From assembly GCA_964453265.1 (NCBI GenBank), contig CAYVNU010000027.1, positions 1 to 15,007 of the forward strand: a stretch of 15,007 nt of DNA. The letters run 5' to 3'. Below the pieces are notes generated by a model, which was given only the letters and a program-made list of their open reading frames with translations, was not told the origin of the DNA and did no database searches. Position numbers and translations under genes: made by a program. Each line of letters starts with the position of its first letter. Positions within the stretch are counted from its first letter, which is position 1. Below are positions 1 through 6,033 of the stretch, piece by piece. The DNA is from CAYVNU01 sp964453265 (GTDB lineage: Bacteria > Patescibacteriota > Doudnabacteria > UBA920).

Positions 1-45
1 CTGGGACGGAAACGTCTTGGTATTCTATCCAAGGCCCCAGGATTT
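1..45 (+). other. Possible structured RNA segment ahead of a terminator (left-truncated)
   Basis: The first 40 bases can fold into a small junction. An outer stem pairs CTGGG (1-5) with CCCAG (36-40). Inside it are a hairpin ACG-GAAA-CGT (6-15) with a GNRA tetraloop and a hairpin TTGG/CCAA (17-20 with 29-32). Bases 35-40 are also needed for the downstream terminator stem, so the two folds exclude each other, as in an attenuator. It could equally be the 3' end of an upstream gene or RNA cut by the window edge. I do not recognise an RNA family. Confidence 0.25.
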
Positions 46-87
46 TTGCTGTTAGCATTAGCAGCTTAAATCCTGGGGTTTTGCTTT
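35..87 (+). terminator. Strong intrinsic terminator
   Basis: An 11-bp perfect stem pairs CCCCAGGATTT (35-45) with AAATCCTGGGG (68-78). A small internal loop leads to an inner GCTG/CAGC stem (48-51 with 62-65), and TTTTGCTTT (79-87) follows. This is a classic rho-independent terminator for a plus-strand unit lying left of the window. Confidence 0.8.
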
Positions 88-90
88 ATA

Positions 91-119
91 TTTACGGATA
101 AATATCTTACAACTATATT
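91..119 (+). promoter_or_regulatory. Sigma-70-type promoter for the DUF559-thrS unit
   Basis: TTTACG (91-96) and TATATT (114-119) are separated by exactly 17 nt. The predicted transcription start, near 126, falls just before the long hairpin at 128-189, so that hairpin would be the 5' end of the mRNA. Seen by eye only. Confidence 0.5.
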
Positions 120-127
120 TCTTAGTT

Positions 128-200
128 CCCTCCCCTGCCGGGGTCCCCATTTATCGCTTGGCGAAAATGGGGTGGCTTGAGGGGGAGGGTCAGGGAGGGG
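128..200. repeat. G/C-rich imperfect inverted repeat upstream of the DUF559 gene
   Basis: This is a long imperfect hairpin. CCCTCCCC (128-135) pairs with GGGGAGGG (182-189), GCC (137-139) with GGC (174-176), CCCCATTT (145-152) with AAATGGGG (165-172), and TCGC with GCGA around a TTG loop (154-164). It is far more GC-rich than its surroundings and runs into the ribosome binding site of the next gene. The motif CCCTCCCCT (128-136) recurs at 537-545 on the other side of that gene. Confidence 0.65.
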
Positions 201-202
201 TG

Positions 203-529
203 ATGGTAAACCAAAGAACACAAATAGCCAGAAAGCTAAGGAATAATCTGACCGAGGCGGAAAAGAAACTTTGGTACTATTTACGAGCTAAAAATTTAGG
301 AGTAAAGTTTAGAAGACAACAGCCTATCGGCCCATATTTTGTAGATTTTGTGTGTTTGGAAAAATTTTTAATTATTGAGATAGACGGTGGACAGCATTTT
401 GCATCTACAGAAGATAAAGTTAGAGACGCGTATTTAAAAAAAGAAAATTTTATAGTTTTACGATTTTGGAATAATGAAGTTTTAGAAAATATAGAAGGCG
501 TTTTAATTAAAATTAAGGGACATATTTAA
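203..529 (+). CDS. DUF559 (Vsr-like) endonuclease-domain protein
   Basis: A 108-residue protein that is essentially one DUF559 domain, a family related to very-short-patch-repair (Vsr) endonucleases with a restriction-endonuclease-like fold. Visible family motifs are TEAEKKLWYYLR (17-28), KFRRQQPIGPYFVDFVC (35-51, with the likely metal-binding Asp48), LIIEIDGGQH (56-65, with Glu59, Asp61, Gln64, His65) and VLRFWNNEVLENIEGVL (85-101). The in-frame TTG at 158 lies inside the hairpin repeat and would add a G-rich leader of no family value; the ATG at 203 follows GGAGG (194-198) and matches the usual family start. A nicking or repair role is inferred from the family; its biological job is generally unknown. 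The gene sits between two G/C-rich hairpin repeats ahead of thrS, which suggests an accessory insertion. Confidence 0.85.
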   Translation: MVNQRTQIARKLRNNLTEAEKKLWYYLRAKNLGVKFRRQQPIGPYFVDFVCLEKFLIIEIDGGQHFASTEDKVRDAYLKKENFIVLRFWNNEVLENIEGVLIKIKGHI

Positions 530-536
530 GCATTCA

Positions 537-569
537 CCCTCCCCTAGCCCCTCCCCTCCAGGGAGGGGA
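537..569. repeat. G/C-rich inverted repeat downstream of the DUF559 gene
   Basis: TCCCCTCC (552-559) and GGAGGGGA (562-569) form a nearly loopless palindrome, preceded by CCCTCCCCT (537-545). That 9-mer is shared with the left repeat at 128-136. The element lies between the DUF559 stop and the thrS ribosome binding site (AAGGA, 574-578). It lacks a T-tract, so it does not look like an ordinary terminator. Confidence 0.6.
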
Positions 570-587
570 ACCCAAGGAATAAAGTTT

Positions 588-2342
588 ATGGAAAATAACA
601 ATCATCTCCAAAACACCCGCCACTCCCTCGCCCACCTTTTGGCTGCGGCAGTTATTAAGCTTTACCCCGGCACAAAAAGAACCATTGGTCCTGCCATAGA
701 CAACGGCTTTTACTATGATTTTGAGTTCAAAGAACCTATTACAGAAAAAGATTTGCCGAAAATAGAAAAGGAAATGAAAAAACTGCAAAAAACTTGGAGC
801 AGTTTTGAGCGTAGAGAAGTTTCCGCAGAAGAGGCAAAGGAAATATTTAAAGATAACCCTTATAAGTTAGAACTTATAGAAGAATTTTCCAAAGAAGGCC
901 AGACTTTAACTTTTTACAAGTCTAGTGAATATTTTGAAGACTTGTGCCGTGGTGGTCATGCGGATAATGTCTCTAAAATTGACCCAGAAAGTTTTAAACT
1001 TTCCAAAGTCGCGGGTGCGTATTGGCGTGGGGACGAGAAAAACAAAATGCTTACGCGCATTTACGGACTTGCTTTTGAAACTAAAGAAGAGTTAGAAAGC
1101 TATTTAAAAATGCTTGAGGAAGCAGAAAAAAGAGACCATAAAAAGTTAGGTGTAGCTTTAGACTTATTTGTATTTTCCGAATTAGTTGGCCCTGGCTTGC
1201 CGCTTTGGACTCCAAAAGGTACTTTACTTAGAAATCTTTTGGATGATTATGTTTGGTCTTTAAGAAAACCGCTTGGTTATGAAAAAGTGGAAATCCCCCA
1301 CATTACCAAAAAAGAACTTTATGAAACCAGCGGACATTGGGATAAATTTAAAAATGAACTATTCAACATAAAAACCCGCGAAGGGCATACATTTGCTATG
1401 AAGCCTATGAATTGCCCTCACCATACGCAAATTTACGCGCGTAAGCAGTTTAGTTATCGCGATTTGCCGCAGCGATATAGTAACACCACGACTTGTTACC
1501 GCGATGAGCAAACCGGCGAACTGTCAGGTCTTTCTAGGGTGCGCGCATTTACGCAAGACGACGCGCACGTTTTTTGCCGTTTTAGCCAGGTTAAAGAAGA
1601 GTTAGGCGCAGTCTGGGACAAAGTCGTAGAACCTTTTTATAAGTCTTTTGGTTTTGAACTTAAACTAAGACTTTCTTTACATGATCCAAAAACTCCTGAA
1701 AAATATTTGGGCGGTGCGGATAAATGGACAGAAGCGGAAAATACTTTACGAGCGCTTGCAAAAGAGCGCAATATGGAATTTTTTGAAGGCGTGGGCGAAG
1801 CGGCTTTTTACGGACCCAAGCTTGATTTTATGGCTAAAGACTCCATTGGCAGGCAGTGGCAAGTGGCGACTATACAGCTTGATATGAACCAACCGGAGAG
1901 GTTTGATTTAACCTGCGTAAATGAAGAAGGTCAAAAAGAAAGAATAGTTATGATTCATGCCGCTATAATGGGCTCTATTGACCGCTTTATGTCTATTTTA
2001 ATAGAACACACCGGTGGAAATTTCCCGCTTTGGCTCTCCCCAGTTCAATTAGCTATTTTGCCTATTAGCGATAATCAAAAGCCTTATGCAGAAAAAGTGC
2101 GCGATGAATTAAAATCAGCCGATGATAATCTACGTATTGAAATAGATGGCCGAGCCGAAAGTATTGGTAAAAAAATCCGCGAAGCCACTATACAAAAAAT
2201 CCCCTACCAAATAATTGTCGGGGAAAAAGAAGCAGAAGCCGGTAAAATAGCCATTAGAAAACGAGACGGCAGCGACTTAGGGCAAATGACAGTTGATGAG
2301 TTTGCAAAGAAGATTTCAGAAGAAATAAAAGAAAAAAATTAG
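588..2342 (+). CDS. thrS: Threonyl-tRNA synthetase lacking the N-terminal TGS domain
   Basis: A cytoplasmic class II synthetase that charges tRNA-Thr with threonine. The 584 residues start directly at the editing domain. The usual ~60-residue TGS domain (full length about 640) is absent, and the ATG is well supported by AAGGA at 574-578. The editing-site residues His12, His16, Cys120 and His124 are present, though the local motif is CRGGHADN instead of the common CxxGPHV. The catalytic core (~190-480) shows SGHWDKF, MNCPHH, a motif-2 block ending GLSRVRAFTQDDAHVFC, and a motif-3-like GSIDRF. Zinc ligands are Cys276, His327 and His457. The anticodon-binding domain spans ~485-580. The gene follows the DUF559 gene by 58 nt and is followed 10 nt later by a small gene, probably co-transcribed. 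Confidence 0.96.
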   Translation: MENNNHLQNTRHSLAHLLAAAVIKLYPGTKRTIGPAIDNGFYYDFEFKEPITEKDLPKIEKEMKKLQKTWSSFERREVSAEEAKEIFKDNPYKLELIEEFSKEGQTLTFYKSSEYFEDLCRGGHADNVSKIDPESFKLSKVAGAYWRGDEKNKMLTRIYGLAFETKEELESYLKMLEEAEKRDHKKLGVALDLFVFSELVGPGLPLWTPKGTLLRNLLDDYVWSLRKPLGYEKVEIPHITKKELYETSGHWDKFKNELFNIKTREGHTFAMKPMNCPHHTQIYARKQFSYRDLPQRYSNTTTCYRDEQTGELSGLSRVRAFTQDDAHVFCRFSQVKEELGAVWDKVVEPFYKSFGFELKLRLSLHDPKTPEKYLGGADKWTEAENTLRALAKERNMEFFEGVGEAAFYGPKLDFMAKDSIGRQWQVATIQLDMNQPERFDLTCVNEEGQKERIVMIHAAIMGSIDRFMSILIEHTGGNFPLWLSPVQLAILPISDNQKPYAEKVRDELKSADDNLRIEIDGRAESIGKKIREATIQKIPYQIIVGEKEAEAGKIAIRKRDGSDLGQMTVDEFAKKISEEIKEKN

Positions 2343-2352
2343 CTATATTAGT

Positions 2353-2841
2353 ATGCTAAGTCCTGATTATAAACAAAGGTTGACTGACAGAGAGATGCAG
2401 TTAAGAGCTTTTTTTGAAATGTTGGAAAAACTTCCCGAAGCAAAATCACGACTAAAAGCAATTAGAGACATAAAACAAATACAAGAGATTGCTCCAAGTT
2501 ACGAACACAAAGCTTTAACAATTGCCAGTGGTTTATACGGTAAAATTAACTGCCATGGAGCAGCACTTTATTTTGCCGGAGCATTGACTGAACCGAAGCA
2601 AGTAATTTATTCAGACTTAGATTCATATTTGCCAACAAAAAATCCGGGTTTAAAAGTTGGTAGTTTGGTTTTTGCCAGAGCCTTTGGTAAAACACCTAAT
2701 CATTCAGGAGTGTTATTGACCCTAGATGGGTCAAATAGTCTGATAATTCACAAAGGTGGTTTTGATAACCCAATAGAGGTTATTAAATTGACTGATGTTT
2801 TTCCTACCAACCTACGGAATATTGAATCATATTCTTTTTAA
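2353..2841 (+). CDS. Small papain-like / NlpC-P60-like hypothetical protein
   Basis: A 162-residue soluble protein with no signal peptide or membrane helix. Residues 1-50 look helical and charged. From ~60 the order of motifs recalls NlpC/P60 cysteine peptidases and amidases: INCHGAAL with Cys67 (compare DCSG), then NHSGVLL with His117 (compare HVGIYL), then LIIHKGG with His133 (compare MIHA). A cysteine hydrolase acting on peptide or amide bonds is therefore possible, but this rests on motif spacing only. The start lies 10 nt after the thrS stop without a visible Shine-Dalgarno sequence, so it probably depends on thrS transcription. A long terminator follows. Alternative: an uncharacterised domain with a chance Cys/His pattern. 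Confidence 0.6.
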   Translation: MLSPDYKQRLTDREMQLRAFFEMLEKLPEAKSRLKAIRDIKQIQEIAPSYEHKALTIASGLYGKINCHGAALYFAGALTEPKQVIYSDLDSYLPTKNPGLKVGSLVFARAFGKTPNHSGVLLTLDGSNSLIIHKGGFDNPIEVIKLTDVFPTNLRNIESYSF

Positions 2842-2865
2842 TTTGTTTTTTTTAGTTATGTAAAA

Positions 2866-2904
2866 ACAAAAATGACCTTTGTGTTGCACAAAGGTCATTT
2901 TTGT
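2866..2904. terminator. Bidirectional terminator, 18-bp perfect stem
   Basis: ACAAAAATGACCTTTGTG (2866-2883) pairs perfectly with 2887-2904 around a TTG loop. The stem edges carry A-runs and T-runs, so it can terminate in both directions. It lies between the convergent genes ending at 2841 (plus) and 2914 (minus). Confidence 0.85.
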
Positions 2905-2913
2905 ACATTCATA

Positions 2914-3213
2914 CTAATTTTCACCTTTGGAAGGCTTGAAAGGTGGTGGTTGGCCAAGAGCAATGGTGTTTGGAGCAATGGTGTTTGATTTTTTGTATGG
3001 CTTGCTTGCTTTTGGATAAACTGGCTTTGGTTCTTGAGGGCTTTCTATAGGCAAAAAAACGCCGTATTGTGCAGGGTTGTTTTTTTCTTTTCTTACACTT
3101 AGAGGTCCTGAAGTTTCTGTTGAAGTTGCATTTGCTCTTTCTGCTTCTGGGATATTGGCAAAAGCTTCTTGTATTTCTATTAACTGCTTTATTGTAAAAG
3201 GTTCTTCGCTCAT
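2914..3213 (-). CDS. Small proline-rich hypothetical protein
   Basis: A 99-residue protein I do not recognise. The N-terminal third (EEPFTIKQLIEIQEAFANIP) could form a helix. From ~60 on the chain is rich in Pro, Lys and Ser, looks disordered, and ends with PPPFKPSKGEN. A 15-bp unit (GAGCAATGGTGTTTG on the plus strand) is repeated exactly twice at 2958-2972 and 2973-2987, giving NTIAP-NTIA in the protein. Its ATG begins 5 nt after the stop of a duplicated map tail (3212-3268), so this gene may originally have followed map directly. No Shine-Dalgarno sequence is visible. Confidence 0.55.
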   Translation of the reverse strand: MSEEPFTIKQLIEIQEAFANIPEAERANATSTETSGPLSVRKEKNNPAQYGVFLPIESPQEPKPVYPKASKPYKKSNTIAPNTIALGQPPPFKPSKGEN

Positions 3214-3268
3214 ATTTTTATGTTAATACTCTTGCGCCATGTTTAGTTATGGCAATGGTGTGTTTAAA
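3212..3268 (-). pseudogene. Duplicated 3' end of map (57-bp direct repeat, copy A)
   Basis: Bases 3212-3268 match 3901-3957 at 55 of 57 positions, with the first 45 identical. On the minus strand it encodes the map C-terminus HTIAITKHGARVLT and its TAA stop. It lies outside any intact map gene, between the membrane-protein gene and the proline-rich gene. It is therefore a remnant or a duplicated junction. Confidence 0.85.
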
Positions 3269-3280
3269 AACTTTGGTATT

Positions 3281-3841
3281 TTACCCAACTTCTTGAAACG
3301 GAACATTCATAAAAGTGGCGATTTCGTTGGCCATAGCAGTGTGTTGGCCAATTCCGCCCATAAGCACCGCTCCTCCAACATAAGTAGTGCCGGAATTTTT
3401 TTGGTTTTCAAGTGGAATTTCTGTCCCGTCTTTCATTAAAATTAAGCATTGGTAATTCAAGCTTTTTTGTAGTCGCGTCGGCATGCCTGGCTGCGCGTTT
3501 ATGCTTGGGTCGTTTAGATATGACCTGCGAAGTTCAACCCGCATAACGTCTTGTAATTTATAACTATTCTCTTTTTTTCCAAGCAATCGTTTTTTTTGAA
3601 AATCAATTAGACCACTAGTTTTATTTATAGCTAGGGTAATACTGGAGCTTGTGAATATAACAATAATTCCAGAAAGTCCTAATAGTCCACTAACCAGTAA
3701 TACCGTAGAATCAGGCTTTGTAAAATAACTATAATAACCTACCCCAATAGCGATTAGTATTAAAACAAAACCGATTATTAGGGTTGTAATGTTGCCGTCT
3801 TTTATTAATATATGACTTTCATCTTTATTAACAATTTTCAT
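3281..3841 (-). CDS. Two-helix membrane protein with a PH-like cytoplasmic domain
   Basis: A 186-residue protein. Two hydrophobic segments lie at about 19-40 and 46-69, followed by a soluble part (~70-180). In that part the pattern SITLAINKTSGLIDFQKK, then QDVMRVEL, then CLILMKDGTEIPL suggests the alternating strands of small bacterial PH-like domains. No catalytic motif is visible, and function is unknown. The gene is bracketed by the two copies of the map tail, so it may have arrived together with the duplication. Its start is not preceded by a Shine-Dalgarno sequence; the upstream 65 bases (3842-3906) are almost pure A/T. Confidence 0.6.
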   Translation of the reverse strand: MKIVNKDESHILIKDGNITTLIIGFVLILIAIGVGYYSYFTKPDSTVLLVSGLLGLSGIIVIFTSSSITLAINKTSGLIDFQKKRLLGKKENSYKLQDVMRVELRRSYLNDPSINAQPGMPTRLQKSLNYQCLILMKDGTEIPLENQKNSGTTYVGGAVLMGGIGQHTAMANEIATFMNVPFQEVG

Positions 3842-3900
3842 ATTTAAATATGATTAATTATTTAATAACCATTTTAATTAACGAAAGAAAATAAAATTTT

Positions 3901-3957
3901 ATATTTTTATGTTAATACTCTTGCGCCATGTTTAGTTATGGCAATAGTGTGTTCAAA
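3901..3957 (-). repeat. 57-bp direct repeat, copy B (within the intact map 3' end)
   Basis: This is the partner of 3212-3268 at an offset of 689 bp. It covers the last ~16 codons of the intact map gene, its stop and a few bases beyond. Mismatches fall at 3946 and 3954; one is silent in the reading frame. Confidence 0.85.
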
Positions 3958-4668
3958 GTGGGCGGAAAGACTGCCGTCGCGGGTGGAAATGGTCCAGCCG
4001 TCGTTTTCAAATACTACAAAATATTCGCCTTCGCAGAGCATTGGCTCTATAGCAAGTACCATGCCTTCTTGTAAAATGGGTCCTGTCCCCTTTTTGCCAA
4101 AGCATGGGACAGAAGGTTCTTCGTGCACGTCGTAACCTACGCCGTGGCCTACAAGGTCTCGCACTACAGAAAAGCCAGCACTCTCAGCGTAAGACTGAAT
4201 AGCATGGCTTATGTCGCCAATTTTGTTGCCATTAAGCGCTTGCTTAATACCTTCGTTAAGACTTTTTTTAGTAACATCCATTAGCCTTTGTATTTTGGGT
4301 GAAACCGATCCGACTGGAACTGTAATTGCAGTGTCAGTATATAGGCCTTTGTATTCCATGCCTATGTCTAGCCCAATAATGTCGCCACTTTTTAAAATAA
4401 CATCTTTTTTTGGTATTCCGTGAACAACTTGGTCGTTAACCGAAGTGCAAAGTCCTGCTGGAAAAGGGTTTTTTTTAGGTCCATAGTCTTTAAAACTGGG
4501 TCTGCCCCCTATTTTGTAAATCTCGCTTTCGGCATACTCATTTAATTCCCATGTCGAAATTCCGGGCTTAACTAATTTAGCCGTATTATGCAAAATTTCG
4601 TGAATAAGTTTGCCACCTTCGGCAATTATTTCTATTTCACTTTCGGTTTTAATTAATCCCTTTGGCAT
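3907..4668 (-). CDS. map: Type I methionine aminopeptidase
   Basis: Removes the initiator methionine from nascent proteins in the cytoplasm. The 253-residue length is normal for the bare catalytic domain, and the pita-bread fold ligands are all visible: Asp101 (GLDIG), Asp112 (YTDTA), His175 (GHGVG), Glu208 (AIEP) and Glu239 (FEHT), with the substrate-contacting His83 (VVHGIP) and His182 (DVHEEP). It lies downstream of two adenylate kinase-family genes in the same direction (46-nt gap). This recalls the classical adk-map order of the spc ribosomal-protein operon, here without secY or infA. Its last 57 bp is duplicated 689 bp further on. No Shine-Dalgarno sequence is visible before the ATG. 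Confidence 0.97.
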   Translation of the reverse strand: MPKGLIKTESEIEIIAEGGKLIHEILHNTAKLVKPGISTWELNEYAESEIYKIGGRPSFKDYGPKKNPFPAGLCTSVNDQVVHGIPKKDVILKSGDIIGLDIGMEYKGLYTDTAITVPVGSVSPKIQRLMDVTKKSLNEGIKQALNGNKIGDISHAIQSYAESAGFSVVRDLVGHGVGYDVHEEPSVPCFGKKGTGPILQEGMVLAIEPMLCEGEYFVVFENDGWTISTRDGSLSAHFEHTIAITKHGARVLT

Positions 4669-4714
4669 AAATAATTACTAATGTACAAATTAATCCGAAT
4701 TTACTAATCGGCTA

Positions 4715-5365
4715 CTAATTTGTAGTATTTCTAGATTGTAAAACTGAATAATCATTGATTAACTTAATCAAGACCTTTCTAACTTTTGGAACCGGTGCAT
4801 TAGAAGAGATTTTTTTAAATTTATAAATTGTCTTAAAGTATTTAACAACCTCGGTTATATTCTCTCTGTAATATTTTACGCGGTTTTGCAGCGCTTTTAT
4901 GTCGTCGTCCGCGCGTTTGCTAAACTTGCCTTTAAAATCTTCTTTTCTTTCTGTCATTCTGCGAACAGTTTCTTTCATAGGAATAGACATATAAATAACC
5001 AGTGGGTGGTTTCTTTTTTCTTCTTTTAGCCACTTAGCAACTAATTTTGCTTCGCCTATCATTTTAGGAGTGCCGTCAAAAAGTATGCCTATATTTTTTG
5101 GCGTTTTGCTAATGTTGTCATGTAAAATTTTACGAACAATTTCTGTGGGAGTTAGTTTGCCTTTGTCTAAGGTTTTATTTAAGGTGTTTTTAACTTGTGA
5201 ATTTTGCGATTTCATTTTACGCAAAATTTTCCCCATATCCAAGTCAAGCATATTGAATTTTTTGCACAAAAAAGCCGCGTGAGTTGCTTTGCCGGCCGCT
5301 GGGTCGCCGAGTAAAATTAAATTTGTCGGTAAGGTATTTTTTTCCGGCAATTTGTGTTTTTTCAT
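4715..5365 (-). CDS. Divergent adenylate kinase-family paralogue
   Basis: A 216-residue P-loop kinase of the adenylate/nucleoside-monophosphate kinase family, directly downstream of a more canonical copy (3-nt gap). The P-loop is GDPAAGKAT (20-28) where the family normally has GxPGSGKGT. The AMP-site motif is FDGTPKMIGEA (96-106), so the usual Arg after DGxP is Lys101. DMGKILRKM (43-51) keeps one AMP-binding Arg, and RADDDIKALQNRVKYY (151-166) keeps the Arg/Asp/Arg pattern around a short LID. The chain has a Lys-rich N-terminal extension and tail. It may be a kinase with changed substrate or activity, or a regulatory partner of its neighbour; both are inferences. It probably shares the upstream promoter. 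Confidence 0.8.
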   Translation of the reverse strand: MKKHKLPEKNTLPTNLILLGDPAAGKATHAAFLCKKFNMLDLDMGKILRKMKSQNSQVKNTLNKTLDKGKLTPTEIVRKILHDNISKTPKNIGILFDGTPKMIGEAKLVAKWLKEEKRNHPLVIYMSIPMKETVRRMTERKEDFKGKFSKRADDDIKALQNRVKYYRENITEVVKYFKTIYKFKKISSNAPVPKVRKVLIKLINDYSVLQSRNTTN

Positions 5366-5368
5366 AAA

Positions 5369-5941
5369 CTATAATCCCAATTTTTGGTTAATTTGTTGTG
5401 TTACTTCGTCAATATTTTGGGAACCGTCAATTTCAAAAAAGTCCGAATGATTTTTTAAAAAATCTAAAACCGGCAATGTATTTTGTGTATATTGTTTAAG
5501 TCTAAATTCAATTTTTTCTTTTGTATCGTCTGGCCTGTGTTCTTTTTCTGCTCTGGCTAAGAGTCTGTTTATGCTTTCTTGCTCAGGAAGATTAATAAAT
5601 AAAGTTACAAAATTTGTGCGGCCTTGGTTCTTTAAAACATTAAGTAAAAATTCCGCCTGGCCTATTCGTCTGGGTATGCCGTCAAAAATAACGCCTTTTT
5701 CCGGTGCAACATCCGACAGCTTTTGTTTAACCACCTCAAGTAAAATCTCATCTTCAAGCAAAATACCTTGGTCTATTAAGTGAGTAACTTTTTTGGCTAA
5801 ATCACTTGATTCATTTTTTAAAGAACGCAAAATAGCACCCATTTCCCAATAAAAAAAGCCCAATTTATCAGCTAGAATTCGGGCTTGCGTGCCTTTGCCG
5901 CTGCCTTGAGGGCCAATTAGAAAAATTGTGTTTAACTTCAT
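5369..5941 (-). CDS. adk: Adenylate kinase (short, LID-less type)
   Basis: Interconverts ATP + AMP and 2 ADP. The 190 residues carry the P-loop GPQGSGKGTQ (10-19), the AMP-site WEMGAILRS (32-40), FDGIPRRIGQAE (86-97, with Arg91) and ARAEKEHRPDDTKEKIEFRLKQY (129-151), where a zinc-type or long LID would normally sit. The LID is therefore the short form. A TTG 13 codons upstream opens the reading frame further, but those codons overlap a good promoter and the protein family begins at MKLNTIFLIG, so I chose the ATG at 5941. The gene leads a minus-strand unit of adk, adk paralogue and map. A related NMP kinase specificity (e.g. UMP/CMP) cannot be excluded. Confidence 0.88.
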   Translation of the reverse strand: MKLNTIFLIGPQGSGKGTQARILADKLGFFYWEMGAILRSLKNESSDLAKKVTHLIDQGILLEDEILLEVVKQKLSDVAPEKGVIFDGIPRRIGQAEFLLNVLKNQGRTNFVTLFINLPEQESINRLLARAEKEHRPDDTKEKIEFRLKQYTQNTLPVLDFLKNHSDFFEIDGSQNIDEVTQQINQKLGL

Positions 5942-5951
5942 AAGTAATAAT

Positions 5952-5980
5952 ATTCTACAATAATTTGGGCTTTTAATCAA
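5952..5980 (-). promoter_or_regulatory. Promoter of adk with almost no leader
   Basis: On the minus strand TTGATT (5975-5980) and TAGAAT (5952-5957) are separated by exactly 17 nt. Only 10 nt separate the -10 box from the adk ATG, so the mRNA should start about 4 nt before the start codon. No Shine-Dalgarno sequence is present. Confidence 0.6.
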
Positions 5981-6033
5981 GAATATGATAAAATAATATA
6001 AATTAGCTGCTATCTAAAAAATAAAAATTAAAT

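Noticed and set aside
1..40. Resemblance of TGGGACGGAAACGTC to the GGGACGCAAAGCC core of c-di-GMP-I riboswitches
   Set aside because: The receptor and the second stem-loop do not follow in the expected order, and the GACG/CGTC bases pair as a simple GNRA hairpin. The upstream half is outside the window.
158..202. TTG start at 158 for the DUF559 protein
   Set aside because: The extension is translated from the hairpin repeat (Gly/Glu-rich), and a Shine-Dalgarno sequence precedes the ATG at 203.
534..788. Minus-strand open frame opposite the start of thrS
   Set aside because: It lies on the opposite strand of a clear thrS reading frame and the right-hand hairpin repeat, and its translation has no recognisable motif.
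5942..5980. TTG start at 5980 for adk
   Set aside because: The added codons coincide with a well-formed promoter, and adenylate kinases begin shortly before the P-loop.
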